Below are positions 8,752-17,432 of a stretch of 18,484 bases of DNA, piece after piece. Position numbers and translations under genes: made by a program. The notes beneath the pieces are model-generated. The model saw only the letters and a list, made by a program, of their open reading frames with translations, was not told where the DNA came from and did not search any database. The stretch is from JANMDR01 sp031409495 (GTDB lineage: Bacteria > Pseudomonadota > Gammaproteobacteria > Burkholderiales > Usitatibacteraceae), in contig JANNXI010000225.1 in assembly GCA_031409495.1 (NCBI GenBank), positions 1 to 18,484 on the forward strand, read 5' to 3'. Position 1 is the first letter of the stretch. Every line of letters begins with the position of its first letter.

Positions 8752-11700
8752 ATTAAATTATTCAATATTCTCGGTTTTTGTAGGCGCGCGCTAAATGGCA
8801 TTACCTATTGGTGCTTAATCGGTGCCGCATTGCTGCTGTGTGCCGTCGTAGCGACCGCACGCTTTGTGGTTATGCCTAATGTTGAACGCTATCAAGATGA
8901 TATTTTGGCGCGGTTAAGCAATACCACCAGCATGAAAGTAAGTGCTGAAAAATTGCAGGGCGCTTGGCGCGGATTTCGCCCAACTATATTGCTTGAAAAT
9001 GTGGTTTTTGCGCCCGCAGCCGCATCGAAAAGCACTGTAGATACAGGTTTCGAACCAAGCGTTGAAGCCGGTGCGAAAGCACTACTTAGTCGCGAATCGT
9101 TAAGTGTGCCGCGACTCCAAGCCGGCCTCTCGTGGTGGAGCTTGGCCATGGGGCAACCGCGCTTTTCAAACGTGCAGGTTTTTTCACCTAAACTAAGCCT
9201 CACGCGCACCAAAGACGGCCTAATTTACTTTGCAGGCAAGGCGATCAATAAACCGTCGACAGAAACCGGCGACGAGCGTTTGTTGGAGTTTTTACTCGAT
9301 CAGCCCGGTGCTGAAATTCGTAATGCCAGCTTAACGTGGAATGATTTACAACTCAATAAAACGGCAACGTTTACCGATGTAAATATTAAAATCGAAAAAG
9401 TCTCTGGCAAGCACCGCTTTGCATTTTCTGCGAAACCGCCTGCGCCATTGGCAAGCCTGTTAGTTGCCCAAGCCGAATTAAAAATTGCACCAGCGGGAAC
9501 CAATAATAAGCTCAGGGCTTGGACTATGCAGGGTAAAGTATTCTGCCAGCTTGGTGATATAAATTTGGATGAAGTGAAGCAATTTGTGGCGTTGCCCGAC
9601 CAGCTCAAAACGGGGCGCGGCAATTTGCGGGCATGGGTAGATATTGATACTGAATCGCCACTGTCGCGCCAACGGGGTAATCCAATTTCACGTATTAGTG
9701 CCGACGTAAATATTGGCGATACCAGTGTGCAAATTGGCGACGACTTAGCCGCCCTACAAATTGCCAAGCTCGCTGGGCGCATTGATTATGAAGCACTGGA
9801 TGGTGGCTTTAAGCTTGGCAGCCGGAACCTTACATTTCAAACCAAAGAAGTAACGGCGTCGACACCCGCTGATTTTTCTGTATCTATGTTGCATCAAGGC
9901 AATGTGCAAAAAGCGAGCGGCGAATTTACCGCTAATGCCATTGACTTAAAGGTGGTTACGTCACTGCTCGGCTATTTTCCTGTGGGCGCCCCCGTACGTG
10001 AGGCGGTAAAGCGCTACACACCGCGTGGCGTGGTCAACAAAACCAAATTTGTTTGGACGGGCTATTTGGATGCGCTGAAGCAATTTGCAGTAACGGGTGA
10101 GTTAGCACAATTTGGCATCAATGCTAACGGCAAGACGCCCGGTTTAAGCGGCTTTTCAGGCACTATCGATGCAACAGAAAAAGGCGGGAAACTGACCATT
10201 GCCTCTTCAAAATTTCAACTTGACCTACCCGAAGTATTTAAAAAGCCGCTCATATTTGATACCGTTGATGCCGCGACCGCGTGGACATTTTCTGACGTAG
10301 GATTGCAGGTAGACATTGCTCGCTTTGCGCTTAAAAATTCAAGTTTAGCAGGCGATTTCGGTGGAACCTATCGACTAGATAACGGCAAAGCCGCCACGAT
10401 CAACAGCCCAAACAAAGCGCCGGGTACGGTAGATATCCAAGGTAAATTTAGCCAGCTTGAGCTTCGATCCGTAGCGGATTACTTGCCCATCGGTATTCCT
10501 GATACCCGCAATTATATTGAGCGGGCGCTGCGTAGCGGTAGCATTGTAGGCGGGGATTTTTCGGTACGTGGCGCGCTGTATGACTTCCCGTTTCACAAAG
10601 GGCAGGGCGGCGATTTTAAACTCGCACTGAAAGCGCGTAATGCCGTGTTTAAATACGTTGAGGGCTGGCCGCAAGTAGACGCATTAGACGCGGATTTAGT
10701 CTTTCACAACACCAAGCTTGGGCTAAAAATAGATAAGGCAAAAATATTCAACGCCGAGTTCAAAAACGCGGTGATTGATATTGAAGACTTACAGGCCCCA
10801 GATGCGCTGATTAAAATCAATGCAGTTGCAACGGCGCGCGCCGAAGACACGTTGCGATTTTTACGTGAAAGCCCGATGGCTAAAACCGTTGGCAGCTTCG
10901 CCGAATTTATCGCTCTAGAAGGCCCCGGAAAACTTACCTTAGGGTTAAATGTGCCGATTGGCAGCGCAACCACTTCAGAGCAACTTACCCTAAATGGCAG
11001 CTACCAACTCGAAAAAGCCAGCGGCCGCGCCTATTTTGGCGGTGGTAGTGCTACTAGCGGCCTTATAAATTCAGCTAACCCCGCCAATCCTAGCTTTAGT
11101 AATATTTCTGGCATAATCGCCTTCACGCATAAGTCAGTGAAGTCGACTAATATTGTGGCCAGCGCATTTGATCATCCGCTGACGGTACAAATATCGGGTG
11201 GCGGCGAAAGCAATGTTATTACTGAAATTAACGGCCGCGCTAGCGTGGCTAAATTAGAAGAAGTGCTACCATTTAAGCTTCCGGCGCAGGTGCGCGGAAC
11301 CATCAATTTTGCCACGACCATTACGCCAACGGATACTGGCGTTAGTGTTAAGTTGGAATCCAACTTAGTAGGGTTGTCATCGAGCCTGCCGGCACCAGCG
11401 CAAAAGGCTGAGTCGGATAGCCGGCTTTTAAAGGTGGTGCTAAACGATGCCGGCTCAACAACTGAACGCATTCAAATAAGTATCGCTGGCGCAAACCCTT
11501 CTGCCCCCACCATTGAGGCGATCCTGGCGCGGTTTAAAGCAGTGGAGGGCGCCGATGCAACCCTGACGGGTCTGTATGGTGGCGTGCTAAATTTAAGTGG
11601 CGGCACTGCGGCGGGGACTACCGCCAAACCCGCGATACCACGTGGGGTTTACATTGTTGGAGCGTTGGCGACGCTTGATTTTGACGCATGGCGTGGCGCA

Positions 11701-12960
11701 ATTGCCAATATGTATCCAGTCTTAGGCAACACCGGCAGCAGCACCGGCACCGGCACTAATATGAGCAATCAAGCGACAAACGCTGAAGCATCTATTTTTA
11801 CAGGTTTTGATTTAAGTACTGATTCACTCTTGGCATTCGGCCGCACTTTCACCGACTTAAAATTAAAAGGACGGCGGATTGACGCCGATTGGCGTGCCAC
11901 CGTTGAATCGCCCGCGATCTCTGGTGACGTAACGTGGCAGCCACAAGCCTTCGGCGATAGCGGTTTTGTGCGGGCGCGGCTGCGCAATTTTGTGCTCACC
12001 GATGTTGCGCCAACGACGCCAAATAGTGCTACCGTAGCCGGTGCAACTCAGGTGGCGACTGGTGCTAATGACGTTCCGGCTTTAGACATCGTTGCAGAAA
12101 AATTTGTCTGGAAAAGCTACGCCTTGGGTAAGCTTAAGCTGGTGGCGGCGCCCAAAGACCGCGCGTGGCGTATCGACAAAATGAATATTAGCAATGGCCA
12201 CGCCACGCTTGAAACCAGCGGCGAATGGAAGCGTGACGCCTCAAACACCGCTGGAAGTAATGTTTATGGCTCAACAACCTCGCTAAAAACCAAGCTACAA
12301 GTAAAAAATTTAAATGCCTTGTTCGCTCAGTTTAACCATGCCGATGATATGAAAGGCGGTAGCGGCGTGTTAGATGGCACACTATCTTGGCCCGGGCATG
12401 TCTACCAATATGACGCATCGCGGCTTTCGGGTGAATTCAAACTTGAGGCGCTGGCGGGACGCTTTTCTAAAATTGATCCGGGTGCAGGCAAGCTGCTGGG
12501 TTTAATGAGTTTGCAGTCGATTCCGCGGCGATTTAGCTTTGACTTTCGCGATGTGTTTAACGAAGGTTTCGCGTTTGATTCAATCAACGGCGATATGAAA
12601 ATTAATAGCGGTGTGGTTACTACCGAGAACTTTGAAATCGAAGGCCCCGCGGCAAAAGTCAAAATGGTTGGCGAGGTAAATCTTAATACCGAAACCCAAA
12701 ATTTAACGATGACCGTACGGCCTGCCATAAGCGGCGTCGCAGCCCTGGCCGCAGGTTTGGCTTTAGCCAATCCGCTGATCGGTGCTGCAATTTTAGTAAC
12801 GCAAAAAGTGCTGCAAGACCCAATAGATAATGTGTTGGCAACGCGTTTTAGCGTCACAGGTACATGGGCTGAGCCCATCACCGCTAAAATTGATCGGCAA
12901 ACGACAGCAGCTAAATCTGTAGCTGACGCCGTTAATCCGCCGCCAGCAATAGTAAAATAA
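8752..12960 (+). CDS. yhdP: YhdP-family (TIGR02099, AsmA-like) envelope protein
   Basis: YhdP is a very large inner-membrane-anchored AsmA-family protein implicated in phospholipid transport across the envelope of Gram-negative bacteria. The product is about 1,400 residues: one N-terminal membrane segment (NGITYWCLIGAALLLC and onward), a long beta-rich repeat region, and the typical C-terminus with GKLLGLMSLQSIPRRFSFD and LIGAAILVTQKVLQDP. A Gly/Ser/Thr-rich insert (GNTGSSTGTGTNMSNQ) and an Ala/Thr-rich one interrupt the late repeats. The start is unclear. From the in-frame stop at 8731 there is no ATG, GTG or TTG before TTG 8830, which lies inside the membrane helix. ATT 8752, with AGG 7 nt upstream, would give a basic cap before the helix and is used provisionally. 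Nitrilase and tldD follow closely. Confidence 0.9.
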   Translation: MKLFNILGFCRRALNGITYWCLIGAALLLCAVVATARFVVMPNVERYQDDILARLSNTTSMKVSAEKLQGAWRGFRPTILLENVVFAPAAASKSTVDTGFEPSVEAGAKALLSRESLSVPRLQAGLSWWSLAMGQPRFSNVQVFSPKLSLTRTKDGLIYFAGKAINKPSTETGDERLLEFLLDQPGAEIRNASLTWNDLQLNKTATFTDVNIKIEKVSGKHRFAFSAKPPAPLASLLVAQAELKIAPAGTNNKLRAWTMQGKVFCQLGDINLDEVKQFVALPDQLKTGRGNLRAWVDIDTESPLSRQRGNPISRISADVNIGDTSVQIGDDLAALQIAKLAGRIDYEALDGGFKLGSRNLTFQTKEVTASTPADFSVSMLHQGNVQKASGEFTANAIDLKVVTSLLGYFPVGAPVREAVKRYTPRGVVNKTKFVWTGYLDALKQFAVTGELAQFGINANGKTPGLSGFSGTIDATEKGGKLTIASSKFQLDLPEVFKKPLIFDTVDAATAWTFSDVGLQVDIARFALKNSSLAGDFGGTYRLDNGKAATINSPNKAPGTVDIQGKFSQLELRSVADYLPIGIPDTRNYIERALRSGSIVGGDFSVRGALYDFPFHKGQGGDFKLALKARNAVFKYVEGWPQVDALDADLVFHNTKLGLKIDKAKIFNAEFKNAVIDIEDLQAPDALIKINAVATARAEDTLRFLRESPMAKTVGSFAEFIALEGPGKLTLGLNVPIGSATTSEQLTLNGSYQLEKASGRAYFGGGSATSGLINSANPANPSFSNISGIIAFTHKSVKSTNIVASAFDHPLTVQISGGGESNVITEINGRASVAKLEEVLPFKLPAQVRGTINFATTITPTDTGVSVKLESNLVGLSSSLPAPAQKAESDSRLLKVVLNDAGSTTERIQISIAGANPSAPTIEAILARFKAVEGADATLTGLYGGVLNLSGGTAAGTTAKPAIPRGVYIVGALATLDFDAWRGAIANMYPVLGNTGSSTGTGTNMSNQATNAEASIFTGFDLSTDSLLAFGRTFTDLKLKGRRIDADWRATVESPAISGDVTWQPQAFGDSGFVRARLRNFVLTDVAPTTPNSATVAGATQVATGANDVPALDIVAEKFVWKSYALGKLKLVAAPKDRAWRIDKMNISNGHATLETSGEWKRDASNTAGSNVYGSTTSLKTKLQVKNLNALFAQFNHADDMKGGSGVLDGTLSWPGHVYQYDASRLSGEFKLEALAGRFSKIDPGAGKLLGLMSLQSIPRRFSFDFRDVFNEGFAFDSINGDMKINSGVVTTENFEIEGPAAKVKMVGEVNLNTETQNLTMTVRPAISGVAALAAGLALANPLIGAAILVTQKVLQDPIDNVLATRFSVTGTWAEPITAKIDRQTTAAKSVADAVNPPPAIVK

Positions 12961-12985
12961 GTGTCTAACCTCAATCGAATTTGTC

Positions 12986-13870
12986 GTGATACTAACCAAA
13001 CAACAATCCGAGCTTCCCCAAGAATTTGCCGCCGTGATTTTATCCACGCAGAGCTACTATCGCGTGGCGGCGGTGCAAATGGCTTCAGGTCCAAACGTAA
13101 ACGCTAATTTAGAAGAAGCTGCAAAGCTCGTTGGCTTGGCTGCAAAGGCTGGCGCGCGCATTATTGCGCTGCCTGAATACTTTGCGATCATGGGCATGCA
13201 GTCGTCCGACAAAGTAGGCCTACGCGAAAAAAATAACGGACTCGATGGCGACGGCCCGATTCAGCGTTGGATGAAAGACCAAGCGCGCAAGCACAGCTGC
13301 TGGCTGGTTGGCGGCTCGATTCCGATCGACTGCGGTGACGCTACCCGAGTGCGCAATACCACCTTGGTTTACGATAAAACCGGCAAGCAAGTCGCTCGTT
13401 ACGATAAAATTCATTTGTTCAGCTTTAACCTAGGCAAAGAAAACTATAACGAAGCCGATAATATCCAGCCGGGCTCGCAAGTGGTCAGCTTTGATACCCC
13501 CTACGGCCGCGTGGGATTGTCGATTTGCTACGACTTACGCTTTCCTGAACTTTATCGCGCTATGGGCGAAGTTGACTTTATTTTGGTGCCATCGGCGTTC
13601 ACCGCAACCACCGGAAAAGCCCATTGGGAACCGCTCATCCGCGCCAGAGCCATTGAAAATCTTGCCTACGTGATTGCGCCCGCGCAAGGCGGCTATCACG
13701 TCAACGGCCGCGAAACCCATGGCGATTCAATGATCGTCGACCCGTGGGGCGTCGTGCTTGACCGCCTGCCGCGCGGCTCCGGTGTGGTCATAGCGGGCAT
13801 TAATCCGCAATATGTAAAAACAGTCCGCAAAAGCCTGCCTGCGCTTTCGCATCGCACCTCATTCACCTAA
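12986..13870 (+). CDS. Carbon-nitrogen hydrolase (Nit1-type, probable deaminated-glutathione amidase)
   Basis: This nitrilase-superfamily amidase has the complete Glu-Lys-Cys triad: Glu64 in ALPEYFA, Lys141 in RYDKIHLFSF and Cys181 in SICYDLRFPELYR. The SICYDLRFPELYR and RYDKIHLF contexts match the Nit1 branch, whose known members hydrolyse deaminated glutathione as metabolite repair. The substrate here is inferred from the family only. The C-terminal WEPLIRARAIENLAYVIAPA (210-229) and GDSMIVDPWG motifs are also present. From GTG 12986 it has 294 residues. A second GTG at 13034 would put the start closer to the usual RVAAVQM opening. Neither start has a clear ribosome binding site. It begins 25 nt after yhdP and ends 15 nt before tldD, so the three are probably co-transcribed. 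Confidence 0.92.
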   Translation: MILTKQQSELPQEFAAVILSTQSYYRVAAVQMASGPNVNANLEEAAKLVGLAAKAGARIIALPEYFAIMGMQSSDKVGLREKNNGLDGDGPIQRWMKDQARKHSCWLVGGSIPIDCGDATRVRNTTLVYDKTGKQVARYDKIHLFSFNLGKENYNEADNIQPGSQVVSFDTPYGRVGLSICYDLRFPELYRAMGEVDFILVPSAFTATTGKAHWEPLIRARAIENLAYVIAPAQGGYHVNGRETHGDSMIVDPWGVVLDRLPRGSGVVIAGINPQYVKTVRKSLPALSHRTSFT

Positions 13871-13885
13871 AATTATCGGAAAATA

Positions 13886-15349
13886 ATGCAAGCTTCAGCT
13901 ATCACCTCGGCCACGGCGTTTGAGCAGTCAAAACAAATTTTGCTCACCAACTACGGGTTGGACGAAACTGATTTGCAAAAAGTGTTTTCACACATCATGC
14001 ATCACGATGCCGACTACGCCGATTTGTATTTTCAGTACACGCGTAGCGAAGGCTGGGCGCTGGAAGAAGGGCGCGTAAAATCCGGCAGCTTCAGCATCGA
14101 CCAAGGTGTAGGCGTGCGCGTAGTAAGTGGTGAAAAAACAGCGTTTGCGTATTCAGACGACATCAATGCCGAAGCACTCATGGCAGCGGCCAACACTACC
14201 CGTTCTATCGCCCGCGCAGGCAAGAATGCGCCTGCTGTAAACGCCCTAAATACGGCCACCTCCAGCCGATTACTGTACCCGCCACGTGATCCAGTAAGTC
14301 ACTTTACCGATGCGCAAAAAGTAAGCGTGCTGCAGCGTTTAGAAAAGTTCGCGCGCGCGATTGACCCGCGCGTAAAAGAAGTTATCGCCAGATTATCGGG
14401 CGAATCTGAATACATTTTAGTTGCCCGTCACGATGGCTTAGTGGCAGCGGACGTCCGCCCGCTAATCCACATCGGCGTGACCATTATTGCCGAGCAAAAT
14501 GGCCGCCGCGAACAGGGCCACACAGGCGGCGGTGGCCGCTACGATTACAGCTACTTTACCGATGAAGTGCTCGAAAAAATCGCTAAACAAGGCGTGCGTG
14601 AAGCTCTCATAAACCTAGATGCTAAACCTACACCAGCGGGACAAATGACAGTGGTGCTCGGTGCAGGCTGGCCAGGCATACTGCTGCACGAAGCCGTAGG
14701 CCACGGTTTAGAAGGCGATTTCAACCGCAAAGGCTCGTCGCTTTTTGCAGGCAAAATCGGCCAGCAAGTTGCAGCCAAAGGCGTCACGGTTGTTGATGAT
14801 GGCACGCTGCCAGACCGTAGAGGCTCGCTTAACATCGACGACGAAGGCACGCCATCGCAACACAACGTGTTGATTGAAGATGGTATTTTGAAGGGATACC
14901 TCCAAGACAGCCTAAATGCACGGCTCATGGGCGTTCAAGTCACTGGCAATGCGCGGAGAGAATCTTACGCCCACATCCCCATGCCGCGCATGACCAACAC
15001 CTATATGTTGAATGGCGATAAAACCCCTGAAGAAATTATCGCCAGCGTAGAACGCGGCCTCTACGCCCCCAACTTCGGTGGCGGCCAAGTAGACACCACC
15101 AGCGGCAAATTTGTGTTCTCAGCCAGTGAAGCCTACATGATCGAAAACGGCAAAATTACCTATCCAGTCGTCGGCGCAACACTTATGGGCAACGGCATAG
15201 AATCGCTCCGCCACATCACCATGATAGGCAACGATATGGCGCTAGATTCCGGCATCGGCGTGTGCGGTAAAGAAGGCCAAAGCGTACCGGTAGGAGTAGG
15301 GCAGCCAACGATGCGGATTGAGGGATTAACGGTGGGTGGTACGGCTTAA
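13886..15349 (+). CDS. tldD: Metalloprotease TldD
   Basis: TldD is the catalytic partner of TldE (PmbA); the pair forms a zinc protease that acts on unfolded peptides such as microcin B17 precursor and CcdA. The 487-residue product carries the HExxxH zinc motif at His268-Glu269-His273 (LLHEAVGHGLEGDF). It also has the family segments GQVDTTSGKFVF and NGKITYPVVGATLMGNG, and a C-terminal region with GIGVCGKEGQSVPVGVGQPT holding the conserved cysteine. The length is normal for TldD (about 480). CGGA about 7 nt before the ATG is a weak ribosome binding site. It lies at the end of the yhdP-nitrilase run, a familiar betaproteobacterial order. Its partner tldE is not in this window. Confidence 0.97.
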   Translation: MQASAITSATAFEQSKQILLTNYGLDETDLQKVFSHIMHHDADYADLYFQYTRSEGWALEEGRVKSGSFSIDQGVGVRVVSGEKTAFAYSDDINAEALMAAANTTRSIARAGKNAPAVNALNTATSSRLLYPPRDPVSHFTDAQKVSVLQRLEKFARAIDPRVKEVIARLSGESEYILVARHDGLVAADVRPLIHIGVTIIAEQNGRREQGHTGGGGRYDYSYFTDEVLEKIAKQGVREALINLDAKPTPAGQMTVVLGAGWPGILLHEAVGHGLEGDFNRKGSSLFAGKIGQQVAAKGVTVVDDGTLPDRRGSLNIDDEGTPSQHNVLIEDGILKGYLQDSLNARLMGVQVTGNARRESYAHIPMPRMTNTYMLNGDKTPEEIIASVERGLYAPNFGGGQVDTTSGKFVFSASEAYMIENGKITYPVVGATLMGNGIESLRHITMIGNDMALDSGIGVCGKEGQSVPVGVGQPTMRIEGLTVGGTA

Positions 15350-15396
15350 AAAGGTCTGCGGTGGTCGAATCCGCTAGGGTGGCCGCATAAAAGCGC

Positions 15397-15429
15397 TGTC
15401 ATTCCACCAGAGGCTGGAGTCCAGTCCCT
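15397..15429. repeat. Short inverted repeat resembling dRS3-type ATTCC intergenic elements
   Basis: The stretch contains TGTCATTCCACCAGAGGC followed by TGGAGTCCAGTCCC. ATTCCA pairs with TGGAGT (one G-T pair), and CTGGAGTCCAG is itself an 11-nt palindrome. Many proteobacterial genomes carry scattered intergenic elements of the form GTCATTCC...GGAATCCAG. This looks like one slightly decayed copy lying between tldD and msrB. No second copy is seen in the window. Confidence 0.4.
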
Positions 15430-15542
15430 ACAACCACTGATTTACAGCGCGCAATCTGCTGCATCCACCTACGACGGTGTAACGTACAAAATACATGCAA
15501 CCACCAAATCAGTAACTGAAAAACTTTTAAGGAACCCAAATC

Positions 15543-16094
15543 ATGCAACGCAGAAACTTCCTAACGCGCATCTCCACACTTTTTGCAGGCGTCGCGGGCA
15601 CAGCCGCAACAACGCACGTTCTAGCGCAAGCCGCATCCAAAGTCGCCCCAGCTGCAGCGCCAATTGAAATCGACGTAACCCCAGTCAAGGCTGACAAAAT
15701 CGTCAAGCTCACGCTCAGCGACGACGAATGGAAAAAGCGTCTAAGCCCCGCTGCGTACAAAGTGCTTAGAAAAGAAGGCACCGAGCCCTCCGGCTCCAGC
15801 CCACTCAACGCCGAAAAACGCAAAGGCACATTCGTCTGCGCAGGCTGCGATTTGCCCGTGTTCACCAGTGAAATGAAATACGAAAGCGGCACCGGCTGGC
15901 CCAGCTTTTTCGACACAATCCCCGGCGCATTCAATACCAGCACCGACTTCAAGCTAATTTACCCAAGAACCGAATACCACTGCGCAAGATGCGGCGGCCA
16001 CCACGGCCATGTGTTCAACGACGGACCAAAACCGACCGGCAAACGCTGGTGTAACAACGGTGTTTCGTTGAAGTTTGTGCCGGTGAAGGTTTAG
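15543..16094 (+). CDS. msrB: Peptide methionine-R-sulfoxide reductase MsrB, probable Tat export
   Basis: MsrB reduces the R form of methionine sulfoxide in damaged proteins. The 183-residue product begins MQRRNFLTRISTLFAG, a twin-arginine-type signal (RRNFL) with a hydrophobic core and AxA sites near residue 30. It is therefore probably secreted folded to the periplasm, consistent with the bound zinc. The domain runs from about residue 55. Zinc cysteines are at 99, 102, 147 and 150 (VCAGC, HCARC). The catalytic Cys170 is in KRWCNNGVSLKF. The usual resolving cysteine, in SGCGWPSF, is replaced by threonine (SGTGWPSF, Thr117), so a different reductant or no resolving Cys is implied. AAGGA lies 9 nt before the ATG. 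It appears to be monocistronic. Confidence 0.94.
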   Translation: MQRRNFLTRISTLFAGVAGTAATTHVLAQAASKVAPAAAPIEIDVTPVKADKIVKLTLSDDEWKKRLSPAAYKVLRKEGTEPSGSSPLNAEKRKGTFVCAGCDLPVFTSEMKYESGTGWPSFFDTIPGAFNTSTDFKLIYPRTEYHCARCGGHHGHVFNDGPKPTGKRWCNNGVSLKFVPVKV

Positions 16095-16116
16095 GTTCTA
16101 CTGCTTCAAAAATTCC

Positions 16117-16145
16117 TGAAGATGTCCGTATTTAGGACGTCTTCA
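16117..16145. repeat. 29-nt palindromic repeat, copy A (best conserved)
   Basis: The 11-nt arms TGAAGATGTCC (16117-16127) and GGACGTCTTCA (16135-16145) pair completely, with one G-T pair, around the loop GTATTTA. Related copies lie at 17708-17736 and 18323-18351 in the same orientation. This copy sits between the convergent msrB and DACNV-type genes. Read leftward, it is followed by TTTTT within a few bases (GGAATTTTTG), so it could also end transcription of the DACNV-type gene. Confidence 0.8.
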
Positions 16146-16196
16146 AGCGAGACCAGTTAACGGTTCGATAGCCGCGACAACGTCCCCAATTGCTCC

Positions 16197-17381
16197 TCAC
16201 GCGTCCCACAAGAAATGTTCGAGGCGATGGATCACTGCAACTTTTTCCTCTTTTAACACGCCAACAAACAGCGAGAGTCTCCCGTCTTGCGATGAAACGA
16301 AAACCATTGACTCTAAATTTTTGGATACGAATCGTGCAGCCGACTGATGTCGTGTACCCCCTAATGAGGAGATGTGCACTTCATCGATGGACTTGGTAAG
16401 GGCATCTATTTTTATAATTTTGACCTCATCCAAATCGCCTGCTAGCTTTGCCCCGAATCCTAACAAACGCAAGTCCTCGTCCATAACCACAGCGCCATCG
16501 ATGTTGCTAAGTTCGCCCGCATTGCGCAACAATTTACTAACTTGATCGACGTACGACTGGTTGATTGTCTCCCACCACTTCGTCTGGGAAAAGGCGGCGT
16601 TGTTTACGTGTTGCGAATAGGGGTCATAGTTTTGCGATGCCGTTTCCCATTCAGAAATAACTGACTGGATGTTATCTATGCCAAGTGCACTAAATTGATA
16701 TGCGAACTTTATGTCAGTTGGGATAGGACTTTCCTGCGTCGACGGTATGATTACAAGGGCACCTCCATGACACTGTCGATGCATCGCGGTAACCACTAGC
16801 TGAAGCCGCGCCGCAAACGTCAAACGTGCCTCGAACGCTCTATGGTGGGTAAGCGCATTTGCGACGTGCATTGTAAAGCTGAACTTGTCGGCTGCTTCCG
16901 GTAAAAATAGTTCCCCTTGCTCAAAAATAGCAATAGCCGCCTTTTCTTCAATTACAACTATAGTTGCGTTTCCTGTAATGAGCATCCTTAGTGAGCCCAT
17001 TGGCACCACATCTATGAAGCCCCAGACTACTAATCTGCCATGGACTACGTGCACGCCCAAGGCGCTATGTGGCGCTGCGACAAATAATTGAATGAGCGCT
17101 CTGGAAGTAACGGGCACAGAAGCATTAAGCTGTCTGGCTGAACGGGTCTCCGACGGGGCGCAAATGCAAATACTGCCGCGAATTGCGCGACCCTCCTCTG
17201 CATGCGTACTTGCCCAAAACATCTCATTGAAAAGCTCAGTAACCCAGCACTTGTCTCCAGAGACATCATCAGTGCTGCTGTGGGGTCGCACACCCGACGC
17301 GCAGAGCTCTTTATGCAAAGTATTCGCTTGCATAATGCGTTTGACTAGCGGAGAACTAGAATTAATGATTTTTTTTCGCAT
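16197..17381 (-). CDS. Probable DACNV sensor - DisA_N (diadenylate cyclase-like) domain protein
   Basis: This 394-residue soluble protein has no signal peptide or membrane segment. The N-terminal half (about 45-215) matches what I recall of the DACNV probable sensor domain: MFWASTHAEEGRAIRGSI (54-71), a strand-rich region with RLVVWGFID (116-124), and HRQCHGGALVIIPS (201-214). The C-terminal part (about 275-380) resembles the DisA_N nucleotidyltransferase core. It has NIDGAVVMDEDL (293-304) corresponding to the DGA motif, GGTRHQSAARFV (341-352) corresponding to the GTRHR motif, and MVFVSSQDGRLSLF (359-372). Known DisA_N domains make c-di-AMP from ATP; activity here is inference, and the second Arg of RHR is Gln346. 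ATG 17381 is preceded by AGG at 5 nt. It stands alone, convergent with msrB and flanked by palindromic repeats. Confidence 0.72.
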   Translation of the reverse strand: MRKKIINSSSPLVKRIMQANTLHKELCASGVRPHSSTDDVSGDKCWVTELFNEMFWASTHAEEGRAIRGSICICAPSETRSARQLNASVPVTSRALIQLFVAAPHSALGVHVVHGRLVVWGFIDVVPMGSLRMLITGNATIVVIEEKAAIAIFEQGELFLPEAADKFSFTMHVANALTHHRAFEARLTFAARLQLVVTAMHRQCHGGALVIIPSTQESPIPTDIKFAYQFSALGIDNIQSVISEWETASQNYDPYSQHVNNAAFSQTKWWETINQSYVDQVSKLLRNAGELSNIDGAVVMDEDLRLLGFGAKLAGDLDEVKIIKIDALTKSIDEVHISSLGGTRHQSAARFVSKNLESMVFVSSQDGRLSLFVGVLKEEKVAVIHRLEHFLWDA

Positions 17382-17393
17382 GGCGACCTAGCT

Positions 17394-17405
17394 ATTGATA
17401 TCAAT
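17394..17405. promoter_or_regulatory. 12-bp palindrome ATTGATATCAAT, possible operator
   Basis: A perfect palindrome lies between the candidate -10 (17433-17438) and the start of the DACNV-type gene (17381), where a repressor would act. Palindromes this short occur by chance in a window of this size, so the placement is the only real support. Confidence 0.3.
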
Positions 17406-17432
17406 CAAGAGTAGCACGCAATTCGGTACAAA

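Noticed and set aside
12402..13094. Leftward 230-codon frame across the yhdP end and nitrilase start
   Set aside because: Antisense shadow of two well-supported genes, with no family features.
15352..15395. Possible terminator after tldD (TGCGG...CCGCA)
   Set aside because: Short stem, long loop and no following T run.
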